Shown piece by piece: positions 21,091 to 29,392 of a DNA stretch of 41,443 bases (positions within the stretch are counted from its first letter, which is position 1; every line of letters begins with the position of its first letter). Origin of the DNA: Fibrobacter sp. (lineage in GTDB: Bacteria; Fibrobacterota; Fibrobacteria; Fibrobacterales; Fibrobacteraceae); assembly GCF_017551775.1 (NCBI RefSeq), contig NZ_JAFZKX010000092.1, positions 1 through 41,443 on the forward strand, read 5' to 3'. The translations under genes were made by a program, and so were the position numbers. A model generated the notes under the pieces. The model was not told where the DNA came from, ran no database searches, and saw nothing but the letters and a program-made list of their open reading frames with translations.

Positions 21091-21585
21091 CTATTCTTGC
21101 ATGTATTCAGTCCAGCAAGAATCAAAAACAAACTTGAAACGAACCGAATCTTCGAGAATATTTACTTTTTTTGATTTAAGGCACTGCGCATGTTGGTTGA
21201 ACTTGCCCTGCACTTCTTTTCTCTTTTCTTGTTCAATAGTTTTCGCAGAGTCTACGATTTCAATGTGTTTATTTTGAAACTGCCGTGATACATTTCTGCG
21301 ACAATTATATTTGGTTCCGTCAATAATAACAGTGCCAGAAAAATTGCTCCTTTCACAGAAGCATTCATTGTATTGGGCCTTCCCTTTACAATGATTATGA
21401 ATTTCTTCTAAAATCGACAGAATCTTTTTTACGCCTCCTTCATTCGGCAATGGAGGAACAGCCGTTTGGAGCGTATTCTTTCCATTAGAAGGTTCGATGA
21501 TTTCGCTCTCTTTTTTTAGCGTGTGATCATCTCTGTCAGAACATCCAGAAAACAATCCCAAGACGAGCGAAAATAAAAAAGCCAT
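21091..21585 (-). CDS. Predicted lipoprotein, unknown
   Basis: A 164-residue predicted lipoprotein. I chose ATG 21585, which gives MAFLFSLVLGLFSGCSDRD with a lipobox (LFSGC); an upstream TTG at 21624 would add 13 residues and lies in the flanking repeat. The mature part is charged and contains several Cys (HCKGKAQYNECFCE, NCRRN, CLKSKK, DSCW), comparable in style to the next gene on the same strand (20456-21004). They probably form a pair, separated by 86 bp. No known domain is visible. Its AT content is high compared with its surroundings. Confidence 0.6.
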   Translation of the reverse strand: MAFLFSLVLGLFSGCSDRDDHTLKKESEIIEPSNGKNTLQTAVPPLPNEGGVKKILSILEEIHNHCKGKAQYNECFCERSNFSGTVIIDGTKYNCRRNVSRQFQNKHIEIVDSAKTIEQEKRKEVQGKFNQHAQCLKSKKVNILEDSVRFKFVFDSCWTEYMQE

Positions 21586-21624
21586 CAAAATCTCATAAGG
21601 AACCCATTCGATGAAAAATAACAA

Positions 21625-21778
21625 ACCGTGAGCGACAAAGCCCCTGTTCTTAAACAGGGGCGGTCGCGACCTTTGACCACTTAGCGCTTTAGCGCTTATG
21701 TGGGCATGGCCCCCCTTGCGGGGGTAGCGAGCGCATACCAGAGCAATTTAATACCCTAGACGTAGCGCGAGCGGTCGT
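21625..21778. repeat. Tandem hairpin repeat, copy 1 (interrupted)
   Basis: Copy 1 consists of 21625-21669, a 56-bp insertion, and 21726-21778. The first block folds as GCGAC-AAA-GCCCCTGTT-CTTA-AACAGGGGC-G-GTCGC. The insertion contains AGCGCTTTAGCGCT and CCCCCTTGCGGGGG palindromes. The second block, with ACCCTAGACGTAGCGCGAGC, is nearly identical to the end of copy 2. There is no coding potential. Confidence 0.7.
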
Positions 21779-21876
21779 ACCGTGAGCGACAAAGCCCCTG
21801 TTCTTAAACAGGGGCGGTCGCGAGAGCGAGCGCATACCGGAGCAATTTAATACCCTAGACGTAGCGCGAGCAGTCA
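21779..21876. repeat. Tandem hairpin repeat, copy 2
   Basis: About 98 bp repeating the two blocks of copy 1 with only a few changes (CCAGAG to CCGGAG, GCGGTCGT to GCAGTCAT) and without the insertion. The long hairpin (outer GCGAC/GTCGC, inner 9-bp GCCCCTGTT/AACAGGGGC) is kept perfectly. Confidence 0.75.
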
Positions 21877-21975
21877 TAAAAAGACTCGGCGTGGAGAGAA
21901 CACGCCGAGCCAAGCACCCAAGTCCGATACCTCGCGACTATAAGTTAATGTCGTGGGTAAAAACAAACCTGTATC
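21877..21975 (-). ncRNA. Possible small RNA ending in a strong terminator
   Basis: On the minus strand a perfect 9-bp stem CTCGGCGTG/CACGCCGAG (7-nt loop) is followed by TC and TTTTT, a good terminator. No minus-strand gene lies upstream of it: the next gene to the right is proA, on the plus strand. The roughly 100 nt before it contain short pairings (ACCCA/TGGGT, CGAC/GTCG). A transcript starting near 21975 is the simplest reason for the terminator. No RNA family is recognised and the promoter is weak. Confidence 0.35.
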
Positions 21976-22012
21976 AGTAAAATACACAAAAGTGTGAGCA
22001 AAATCAATTTTC

Positions 22013-22018
22013 TATATT
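22013..22018 (+). promoter_or_regulatory. -10 element, leaderless type, for proA-hisI
   Basis: TATATT, then AAAAAC, then the ATG at 22025. A small ACAC-AAAA-GTGT palindrome lies about 20 bp upstream. Confidence 0.65.
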
Positions 22019-22024
22019 AAAAAC

Positions 22025-23296
22025 ATGACTCAAAATTATTCCAACTTGGAAGAATATTCCGAAATCTTGGCAAAAAACGCCAAAAACGCAAGTAAGACTA
22101 TCCGCACCCTGAGCGCCGACAAGCGTAGCGCGGTGCTGAACCTCGTGGCAAAGCTGCTCCGCGAGCAAAAACAGGCCATTCTCGCCGCAAACAAGCTCGA
22201 CCTCGAGGCCGCAGCCGGCAAGCTCGACGACGCGAAGATGGACCGCCTGACACTGAACGACGCCCGCATCGAAGCCATGGCCAAGGGCGCCGAAGAAATC
22301 GCCGCCTTCACCGACCCGCTGAACAAGGTCCTTGAATCCCGCGAACTCAAGAACGGCATCAAGATCAGCCGTGTTGCCGTGCCTATCGGCTCCGTGTTCT
22401 TCATTTTCGAAAGCCGCCCGAACGTCACAATCGACGGCGCATGCCTCTGCTTCAAGGCGGGCAACGCGGTCATCCTCCGTGGCGGCAAGGAATCTATCAA
22501 TTCTGCAAAATGCCTCGCCGGAATCTTCCACAAGGCTCTCGCTGAAAACGGCATCGACGAGAACGCCGTGCAACTCGTGACCGAAACGAGCCACGACCTG
22601 GTGGGCATGCTCCTGCAGAGAAGCGACTGCATCGACCTCGTCATCCCCCGCGGTGGCGAACGCCTTATCCGTGCGGTTGTGGAACAGAGCAAGATTCCCG
22701 TCATCAAGCACTTCAACGGCATCTGCCACGTGTATATCGACAAGTCCGCCGACATGGACAAGGCCGTGAACATTCTCATCAACGCCAAGACGCAGCGCAC
22801 CGGCGTGTGCAACGCCATGGAATGCGTGATTATCGACCGCCATATCGATGACGCAAACGTGAAGAAGCTTCTGGACTGCCTCGCCGACCGCGGCGTAGAA
22901 CTCTTCGGCAACAAGGACGCCCAGAGCCACGACAGTCGCATCAAGGATATCGGAGACGATTCCAATTACCACCACGAATACCTCGCCCTCAAGGCAAGCG
23001 TCAAGTTCGTGGACAATGTCGCCGAAGCCTGCGACCACATCGAAAACAACAGCAGCCGCCACACTGAAGCCGTGGTCGCCGAAGACGCGTCCGTGCAAGA
23101 TTACTTTGTTGCAAATGTGGACAGCAGCAGCGTGATGGTGAACGCGAGCACTCGCTTCGCCGACGGTGGCGAATACGGTCTCGGCGCCGAAGTGGGCATC
23201 TCTACCGACAAGCTGCACGCTCGCGGTCCCATGGGAGTCGAGAGCCTTTGCACCTACAAGTGGGTGCTCCGCGGCAACGGCCAGGTGAGAGGTTAA
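22025..23296 (+). CDS. proA: Gamma-glutamyl phosphate reductase
   Basis: ProA reduces gamma-glutamyl phosphate to glutamate-5-semialdehyde in proline synthesis, using NADPH. The 423-residue protein has the aldehyde dehydrogenase fold: [19 protein letters not shown] near residue 120, [10 protein letters not shown], the catalytic Cys262 in [10 protein letters not shown], and [20 protein letters not shown] near the end, a ProA signature. Length is normal. No proB is in the window. hisI follows after a single base. The start codon is 6 nt from TATATT. Confidence 0.97.
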   Translation: MTQNYSNLEEYSEILAKNAKNASKTIRTLSADKRSAVLNLVAKLLREQKQAILAANKLDLEAAAGKLDDAKMDRLTLNDARIEAMAKGAEEIAAFTDPLNKVLESRELKNGIKISRVAVPIGSVFFIFESRPNVTIDGACLCFKAGNAVILRGGKESINSAKCLAGIFHKALAENGIDENAVQLVTETSHDLVGMLLQRSDCIDLVIPRGGERLIRAVVEQSKIPVIKHFNGICHVYIDKSADMDKAVNILINAKTQRTGVCNAMECVIIDRHIDDANVKKLLDCLADRGVELFGNKDAQSHDSRIKDIGDDSNYHHEYLALKASVKFVDNVAEACDHIENNSSRHTEAVVAEDASVQDYFVANVDSSSVMVNASTRFADGGEYGLGAEVGISTDKLHARGPMGVESLCTYKWVLRGNGQVRG

Positions 23297-23297
23297 G

Positions 23298-23648
23298 ATG
23301 AAATTCGATGATTTAATCAAAGAGATCAAGTTCGAAGTTGAATTCGGCGGCGTAAAGCTTGCGCCGGCTATCGTGCAAGACGCCGACAAGGGCGACGTGC
23401 TGATGATGGCATGGATGAACGAAGAAGCCCTCCGCCGCACGGTCGAATGCGGAGAAATGGTGTTCTGGAGCCGTAGCCGCAAGGAATACTGGCACAAGGG
23501 CGACACCAGCGGCAACGTGATGACCGTAGTGGAATGGGCCGCCGATTGCGACTCCGATGCGCTACTGTTCAAGGTCCGCATGCAGGGTCCGCAGGTCGCT
23601 TGCCACACGGGCGCCCGCAGCTGCTTCTTCAAGACGTGCGACAAGTAG
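23298..23648 (+). CDS. hisI: Phosphoribosyl-AMP cyclohydrolase
   Basis: HisI opens the purine ring of phosphoribosyl-AMP, the third step of histidine synthesis. The 116-residue protein is the single-domain form: the fused HisE pyrophosphohydrolase domain is absent. Signature motifs are [34 protein letters not shown] (acidic metal ligands) and [11 protein letters not shown] (zinc Cys). It starts one base after the proA stop (TAAGATG) and must be translated with it. Pairing proline and histidine genes is not standard operon logic, but the spacing leaves no alternative. Confidence 0.96.
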   Translation: MKFDDLIKEIKFEVEFGGVKLAPAIVQDADKGDVLMMAWMNEEALRRTVECGEMVFWSRSRKEYWHKGDTSGNVMTVVEWAADCDSDALLFKVRMQGPQVACHTGARSCFFKTCDK

Positions 23649-23690
23649 TACATTCGTTACAATCGGGAAATACGCAGGCGAACGATTAGT

Positions 23691-23696
23691 TATATT
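23691..23696 (+). promoter_or_regulatory. -10 element, leaderless type, for the RND-ABC-kinase operon
   Basis: TATATT, then 7 nt (GTAACTG), then the ATG at 23704. Confidence 0.65.
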
Positions 23697-23703
23697 GTAA
23701 CTG

Positions 23704-26115
23704 ATGTTCTCACTTGTCAGCAAAATCGTCAGGAGGCTAACGCGTCTACCGTTCTCGGTTCTCGCGCTAAGTGCGATTCTTGCCGTGCTGAGCATTTTCC
23801 CGATCAGCCACCTGCGCTGGGACATCCAGCTACAAGACACGCTCTCGTTCTCCAATCAGGAAAACAGCGACTACAAGAAAATCGGAAAGGATTTCGGCGG
23901 GCTCGGCAGCCTTACCGTCATCCTCCGTTCCGATGACAGCCTGTTAAACTACAACACCGCGAAGACGCTCGCCGAGCACCTGCAAAAAGATACGCTCGTC
24001 CATTTCGTCGACTTCGAGACCGACGCTGAATTCTACACGCGCAATTCCCTGCTCTACATCGACGAAAGCGACCTCGACACCATCATCGACAGGGTATCGA
24101 CGCTCAAGCGTACCGCGCTCGCGAAAAGCAACCCGTTCCTCATCGACCTGGTAAACGAAGATACCGTCCCGGCCCTGCCCGCAGGCAAGGCGCAGGCCGA
24201 CCTCGACAAACTGCAGGACAAGTACTTCGGCCTGATGGCGACGCGCTTCTCGAACAAAGAAGGGACGATTCGCGTGGTGGACATCTACCCGACGCATTCG
24301 CATTCCGACCTTTATACCAGCAGGGCCCTCCTCTCGGCAACAAGCGAATACCTCGCCGAAATCAATAACGGGAAAGAAATCGACGTCTACTACACCGGCA
24401 AGGTGTACGACACCATACGCCAGGGGAATACGATGCTCCCCGAAGCGAAGTTCGCCGGCAAGCTCACCGCGCTCCTCATCCTGCTCCTGTACATCATCAA
24501 TTTCTACAGGCAGCCCCAGCTGATTTTCATTTCCTCCATCGCAACCGGGCTCCCCATACTCTACACGCTCGCGCTCGCTTCGCTCCTCTACGGGCGCATA
24601 AACCTCTTCACGCTCCTGCTCGCGCTTGTTCTCCCGGGGCAGGCCTGCCAGGTCGTAAGCCACGTGCTCAAGCGGTACTTCCTGGAACGTGCCAGGAACC
24701 TCACCCCGCAACTCTGTATCGAGAGCGCCGTGCTCGGAATCGGGCCTTCCACATGCGCGTACTCCTGCATCATGGCGGGGCTCTTTGCGTGCCTGGTCTT
24801 CGTGCCCCTGCCCGGCCTGCAGGAACTCGCCGTACTCGGCACCCTCGGCACCCTGCTGAACTGGTTCGTCACCATCCTCGTCACCACCGCACTGCTGCGC
24901 GTATTCCAGAGGAAGCAGCCGTTCACCGTAAATGACTTCCGCATCAACCGCGAATACACCATCCAGCTTTTGCCCCGCGTCCTGAACATCGTCCTCATCG
25001 TAATCATCTCCGTCGCAAGCCTCGCGAGCCTCATATACGGGAGTTCGAACCTCAGGTTCTTCTACGACTTCAAGAAAACCGAAATCCAGAAGCCGCCTTC
25101 CATCGCGGACTCGCTGCTCGCGCAGACCGGGTTCCCCGAATACGACCCCATCATCGTCGAATTTGCGAACGAGGAAGCCGGCAAGGAACTGTACCGGAAC
25201 TTCCTCACCCTGAAGAAGAAGGGCGCCATCCCGACCATCAGCCACCTGTACACGCTCGCGCAGTTCAGCCCGAACATGAGCGAATCGCGTAAGGCGAAAC
25301 TCGACTCCCTGCAGGGCATGCTCACGGGCAGTTTCCTCTCGAAAATGGATTCGAGAGAAAACAAGAGCTTCGCGCTCATCAAGGAATCGCTCGCCCGCCG
25401 GAACCTGGACGTGCACGACCAGCCGAAAAACGTTTTGAACAAGTTCCGCGACAAGAGGGGCAACAACGGCGTATTCGCGTTCATTTTCCACAACATAGAC
25501 CCCAATGACGGTCTTGCGTGCAGGCGCCTCAACAGGGATATCGAAAAATTGCAGGGCATCCAGGACGACGAAATCCGAGCCACCGGACTTCCGGTGATAC
25601 GGGCGACCGTACTCGACATGATTTTGCAGAACCTCGACAAGACCATCGCAGCAGGAAGTTTCCTGGTGTGCCTGATGCTCCTGATTTACTACAACAGGCT
25701 ATCTCGCGCCATATTCACGCTGTTGCCATCCATATTCGCCATCAGCTGGCTTCTCATTCTGATGAGGCTTTTCGGCATCGAACTTTCCGTGTACAGCTCT
25801 CTCGCCTTCCCCATCATCATAGGCGCAAGCGTCGACGGCTCACTGCAGCTATGGACCGCTTTCTACAACAAGCAGGGCGGCACGGCCCTCACCGTAATGC
25901 AGAAGAAGTTCTCGGGCATCGCCGTAAGCCAGATGGCCTCGCTCATCGCCTGCTACGGTCTCATGATTTCTTCGCATCCCGGCCTCCGGAGCATCGGGCA
26001 GGTCTTGCTGCTCGGGCTGATATGCATTTTCATGGCGCAGTTCACCATATACCCGCTAATCGCGGGCGCGCTTGACCACTACAGAATCAAAAAGGCTTTA
26101 AGAAAATCAAAATGA
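23704..26115 (+). CDS. RND/MMPL superfamily exporter
   Basis: An 803-residue membrane protein with the duplicated RND layout: TM1 at about 18-36, a large external loop to about 250, five TM segments, then TM7 near 425-445, a second external loop and five TM segments from about 655 to 795. The second half has GASVDGSLQLW with Asp711 at the position of the RND proton-relay residue. The first half reads LPGQACQVVSH there and lacks the Asp. The closest known types are MMPL/HpnN-like lipid exporters that act without a separate membrane-fusion gene. It is the first gene of a four-gene operon, overlapping the next by ATGA. The cargo is unknown; a lipid or lipid-linked compound is a fair guess. Confidence 0.84.
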   Translation: MFSLVSKIVRRLTRLPFSVLALSAILAVLSIFPISHLRWDIQLQDTLSFSNQENSDYKKIGKDFGGLGSLTVILRSDDSLLNYNTAKTLAEHLQKDTLVHFVDFETDAEFYTRNSLLYIDESDLDTIIDRVSTLKRTALAKSNPFLIDLVNEDTVPALPAGKAQADLDKLQDKYFGLMATRFSNKEGTIRVVDIYPTHSHSDLYTSRALLSATSEYLAEINNGKEIDVYYTGKVYDTIRQGNTMLPEAKFAGKLTALLILLLYIINFYRQPQLIFISSIATGLPILYTLALASLLYGRINLFTLLLALVLPGQACQVVSHVLKRYFLERARNLTPQLCIESAVLGIGPSTCAYSCIMAGLFACLVFVPLPGLQELAVLGTLGTLLNWFVTILVTTALLRVFQRKQPFTVNDFRINREYTIQLLPRVLNIVLIVIISVASLASLIYGSSNLRFFYDFKKTEIQKPPSIADSLLAQTGFPEYDPIIVEFANEEAGKELYRNFLTLKKKGAIPTISHLYTLAQFSPNMSESRKAKLDSLQGMLTGSFLSKMDSRENKSFALIKESLARRNLDVHDQPKNVLNKFRDKRGNNGVFAFIFHNIDPNDGLACRRLNRDIEKLQGIQDDEIRATGLPVIRATVLDMILQNLDKTIAAGSFLVCLMLLIYYNRLSRAIFTLLPSIFAISWLLILMRLFGIELSVYSSLAFPIIIGASVDGSLQLWTAFYNKQGGTALTVMQKKFSGIAVSQMASLIACYGLMISSHPGLRSIGQVLLLGLICIFMAQFTIYPLIAGALDHYRIKKALRKSK

Positions 26116-27311
26116 CACGCGCACTCTCTACAAGAACCGAAAATATCGCAGCATCGCTCACCGTAGCCATCGACACGCTCGCAAAACAGATGATTGCCGA
26201 CGGCAAGGACGTCGTGAGCCTCGGGGCCGGCGAACCGGATTTTCCGACCCCAACGCCTATCCAGGACGCAGCCTGCGAAGCCATCCGTGCCGGAAAAACG
26301 CGCTACACCGCGCCCGTGGGCATTCTGGACGTGCGCAAGGAAGTCTGCAGCAAGCTCAAGCGTGAAAACGGCCTGGACTACGCACCCGAACAGATCATCA
26401 TGACAAGCGGCGCGAAGCATGCCGTATTCAATGCGCTCGCAGCGCTAGTGAACCCGGGCGACGAAGTCATCATCCCCGCGCCCTACTGGGTCACCTACCC
26501 CGAACTCGTGAAATGGCTCGGAGGCACCCCGGTGTTCGTGCAGGCGGGCGTCGAAAACGATTTCAAGATTACCGCGGCGCAGTTGCAGGATGCCGTCACC
26601 GAAAAGACGAAGGCGATTCTCCTGAACAACCCGTGCAACCCGACCGGTTCCGTGTACACGCGCGAGGAACTCGAAAGCCTCGCGAAGGTCATCGTAAAGA
26701 ACGACATTTACTGCATCTCGGACGAGGTGTACGAATACTTTGTCTACAACGACACCTTCTACAGCGCAGCCGCATTCGACGGGATGGCCGAACGCACGAT
26801 TGTCGTGAACGGATTCTCCAAATCGTACTGCATGACCGGATGGCGCATCGGCTACGACGCCGCACCGGCGCCGATTGCAAAGATCATCGGGAAAATCCAG
26901 GGCCAGGCGACACACCACCCGAGCAACGTGGCGCAATACGCCGCCCTTGCCGCACTCCAAATGGGCAAAACCGAAGCCGACAAGATGTGCGCCACCTTCA
27001 AGAGGCGCCGCGACTTCATGGTGGAACGCATGACCGCCATTCTCGGCGAAAGTGTCAAGGCACCCGCAGGGGCGTTCTACCTGTTCCTCCCCATCGCGAA
27101 GCTCTACGGCAAAAAAACGCCCGACGGCAACAAGATCGGAGGCTCCATCGATTTCTGCAAGTACCTGCTCGAAAGCGAAGGGCTCGCCATCGTCCCGGGC
27201 GCAGCCTTCGGCGACGACACGTGCGTCCGATTCTCCTATGCGGCAAGCGACGAATCGCTAGCCAAGGCCTGTGAACGTTTTGAGCGCGGAGTAAAATCCC
27301 TCCGCGAGTAA
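26112..27311 (+). CDS. Aspartate aminotransferase-like enzyme (class I, PLP)
   Basis: A 399-residue fold-type I aminotransferase of the Ib aspartate aminotransferase type: SLGAGEPDFPTP, YTAPVGILDVRKEV, NNPCNPTG, ISDEVYE, and GFSKSYCMTGWRIGY with the PLP-binding Lys237; FSYAAS near the C-terminus carries the substrate-binding Arg (VRFSYA). It exchanges amino groups between aspartate (or a related amino acid) and 2-oxoglutarate. Its gene overlaps the exporter stop by ATGA and lies 5 nt before the FHA-ABC gene, so it is embedded in a transport and signalling operon. That placement may be chance or may link it to the exported compound. Confidence 0.92.
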   Translation: MTRALSTRTENIAASLTVAIDTLAKQMIADGKDVVSLGAGEPDFPTPTPIQDAACEAIRAGKTRYTAPVGILDVRKEVCSKLKRENGLDYAPEQIIMTSGAKHAVFNALAALVNPGDEVIIPAPYWVTYPELVKWLGGTPVFVQAGVENDFKITAAQLQDAVTEKTKAILLNNPCNPTGSVYTREELESLAKVIVKNDIYCISDEVYEYFVYNDTFYSAAAFDGMAERTIVVNGFSKSYCMTGWRIGYDAAPAPIAKIIGKIQGQATHHPSNVAQYAALAALQMGKTEADKMCATFKRRRDFMVERMTAILGESVKAPAGAFYLFLPIAKLYGKKTPDGNKIGGSIDFCKYLLESEGLAIVPGAAFGDDTCVRFSYAASDESLAKACERFERGVKSLRE

Positions 27312-27316
27312 ATGCC

Positions 27317-29392
27317 ATGTTCCGCATCGTCAAGCCGAACAAGCAAAAGCCCTTCACCATAGGGCGAAAGGAAGGGAGCGATCTCCACTTCCCCGAGCGC
27401 TTCGTTTCGAGAGAACATGCCATCATCGAATGCAAGGAAACCGCATCTGGCTGCGAATGGCATATCCGCAGCCTCACCACGAACAGCTTTACGCTCCTGA
27501 ACGACGTCCAGGTCACCGAATCGGAAATCCACGACGGCGACATCATCGGAATCGGCGTGAAGCAGATGCGCGCCAACCTGAAGGACGGGGAACTATCGCT
27601 GCTGCTGTTCGATGCAAACGACGAAGTGGAAAGAATCGAACTCGAAGACACGCCCGCAACGCGCGAGATTGACGACGAGGGATCGAAAAACGAAATTCAG
27701 TTCCGGGCGTACGAAAACGGAGCCGAAATCCAGTTCCGCCATGCCGTAACCGACGAGAAAGGCAAGCGCTACAAGAAGATCGTCCTCGGCGAAAACGAAA
27801 CCACCCGTTACGACCAGACGGAAATCACCGCGAAGGATGGAGCGCTGCTGCTCCGCAAGGCATCCGTAGGCTTCGACATCCACGTGCGCAACCTGGACGT
27901 ATTCACCGGAAAAAAGCAACTCCTTTCGGGCATCGACTTCGACCTGCCCGCAGGCGAAATCCTCGCCATCATCGGGCGCTCCGGGCAAGGAAAATCCAGC
28001 CTCCTGAAACTTTTCGAAGGAATCTACCGCAAGGGCGAACAGAGCGAAGTGCATATCGGCGGTGTCGACTACCGCTGCAAAAAAATCCGCGAACACATCG
28101 CCATACTCGCGCAAGATCCGCCTCTGCGCGGTGACCTTACCGTAGACGAGACGCTCCGTCACGGCGCAAGAATCGCGATGGATTCGCACGACTTCCACAA
28201 GAACGCCGAAGGAAGGCTCGAGAAGTTCTGCGAACTCTTCGGGCTCAGCGACCGCCGCAAGAACCGCATCAAGACGCTCAGCGGCGGCGAACACCGCCGC
28301 GTCGCCCTCGCCGCAGAACTCATGGGCAACCCGGGCCTCATCATCCTCGACGAGCCGCTCTCGGGCCTAGACCCGTTCAATTCGCGCATCCTCTGCTCGC
28401 ACTTGAAACAGCTCGCCTTCCTCGGGCATACGATAATCCTCACCACGCACAGTTACGAGGCGCTCCACATCGCGAACAAGGTACTCGTGCTGCACCGGGG
28501 CGAACAGGGTTTCTACGGGACGCCGCAGGCCGCCTACCAGTATTTCAAGACGAACGATCCCGAGACAATCCTCTCCAACCTCGGGCACGACGCCTCTTCG
28601 GCCTGGAAGGAATCGGGCATCGCGAGCCGCGACACCGTCAAGGACAACTGCAACCACATTTACTTTACGAGCCGCAAGAACAGCGAATCGCTCCTCTACG
28701 GCATGAAGCTAACGCTCAAGCAGTGGCTCCGCGACAAGGGAAAGACTGCGGCGCTCCTTCTGCAGCCATTCATCATCGGGTTCCTCTTCTCGCAGATATT
28801 CTCCGCGACGTCTTCGCTGTGGACCGTCTCTTTCGCGATTATCCTTTGCGCCAACTGGTTCGCGCTCTCGCTTTCCATCCGCGAAATCGTGCAGGAAAAA
28901 GACATCGTGCGCGGGGAACTGCGCAAGGGGCAGAAGGTCATTCCCTACTACTTCGGGAAATTCCTGCTCCCCACGCTGGCGGCGTTCCTCCAGACCGCAA
29001 TCGTATACGCCTTCGTGGCATTCCGCATTCCCGTCCATCCTTCGCCGGCACTGCTTGCGGCCACGTTCGCATGCACGGTAGCACCCGCGGTGGCGATGGG
29101 CCTGCTCGTCAGTTCCCTCTCCAAGAATTCCGGCCAGGCGAACGCATTCCTCCCGCTCCTCATCATCCCGCAGGTGGCACTCGCTGGAGCGCTCGTCCCC
29201 TTCGACCAGATGCAGCATATCGGCAAATGGCTTTCGACCATCGTCTGGTCGCGCTACAACCAGAGTTCGCTGCTGAACATCTTCCTGGAACGCCCCGATA
29301 ACATACGGAACGCCATTTCCGCGCTATCGCTATCCCTTATATTTTGTATAATTACCGCAATCATTCTCCACAGTTCGAAAAAAGCAAAATGA
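27317..29392 (+). CDS. FHA domain-ABC ATPase-ABC2 membrane half-transporter
   Basis: A 691-residue fusion. An FHA domain (about 1-95) shows FTIGRKEGSDLHF and VSREHAII, the phosphothreonine-binding signature. A Thr-rich acidic linker (about 95-185) follows. The ATPase domain has Walker A GRSGQGKSS from Gly220, signature LSGGE at 321-325 and Walker B LIILDEPLSGLDP. An ABC2/ABCG-type membrane domain with about six TM segments runs from about 465 to 688. The order matches ABCG half-transporters with FHA domains such as Rv1747 of Mycobacterium tuberculosis, here with one FHA. It probably works as a homodimeric exporter. The kinase gene overlaps its stop by ATGA, so control by Thr phosphorylation is likely. 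Confidence 0.92.
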   Translation: MFRIVKPNKQKPFTIGRKEGSDLHFPERFVSREHAIIECKETASGCEWHIRSLTTNSFTLLNDVQVTESEIHDGDIIGIGVKQMRANLKDGELSLLLFDANDEVERIELEDTPATREIDDEGSKNEIQFRAYENGAEIQFRHAVTDEKGKRYKKIVLGENETTRYDQTEITAKDGALLLRKASVGFDIHVRNLDVFTGKKQLLSGIDFDLPAGEILAIIGRSGQGKSSLLKLFEGIYRKGEQSEVHIGGVDYRCKKIREHIAILAQDPPLRGDLTVDETLRHGARIAMDSHDFHKNAEGRLEKFCELFGLSDRRKNRIKTLSGGEHRRVALAAELMGNPGLIILDEPLSGLDPFNSRILCSHLKQLAFLGHTIILTTHSYEALHIANKVLVLHRGEQGFYGTPQAAYQYFKTNDPETILSNLGHDASSAWKESGIASRDTVKDNCNHIYFTSRKNSESLLYGMKLTLKQWLRDKGKTAALLLQPFIIGFLFSQIFSATSSLWTVSFAIILCANWFALSLSIREIVQEKDIVRGELRKGQKVIPYYFGKFLLPTLAAFLQTAIVYAFVAFRIPVHPSPALLAATFACTVAPAVAMGLLVSSLSKNSGQANAFLPLLIIPQVALAGALVPFDQMQHIGKWLSTIVWSRYNQSSLLNIFLERPDNIRNAISALSLSLIFCIITAIILHSSKKAK

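Noticed and set aside
21910-21975. tRNA or tmRNA end on the minus strand
   Set aside because: No T-arm (GTTCGA-like) or acceptor stem can be formed; only an unclassified small RNA is left as a possibility.
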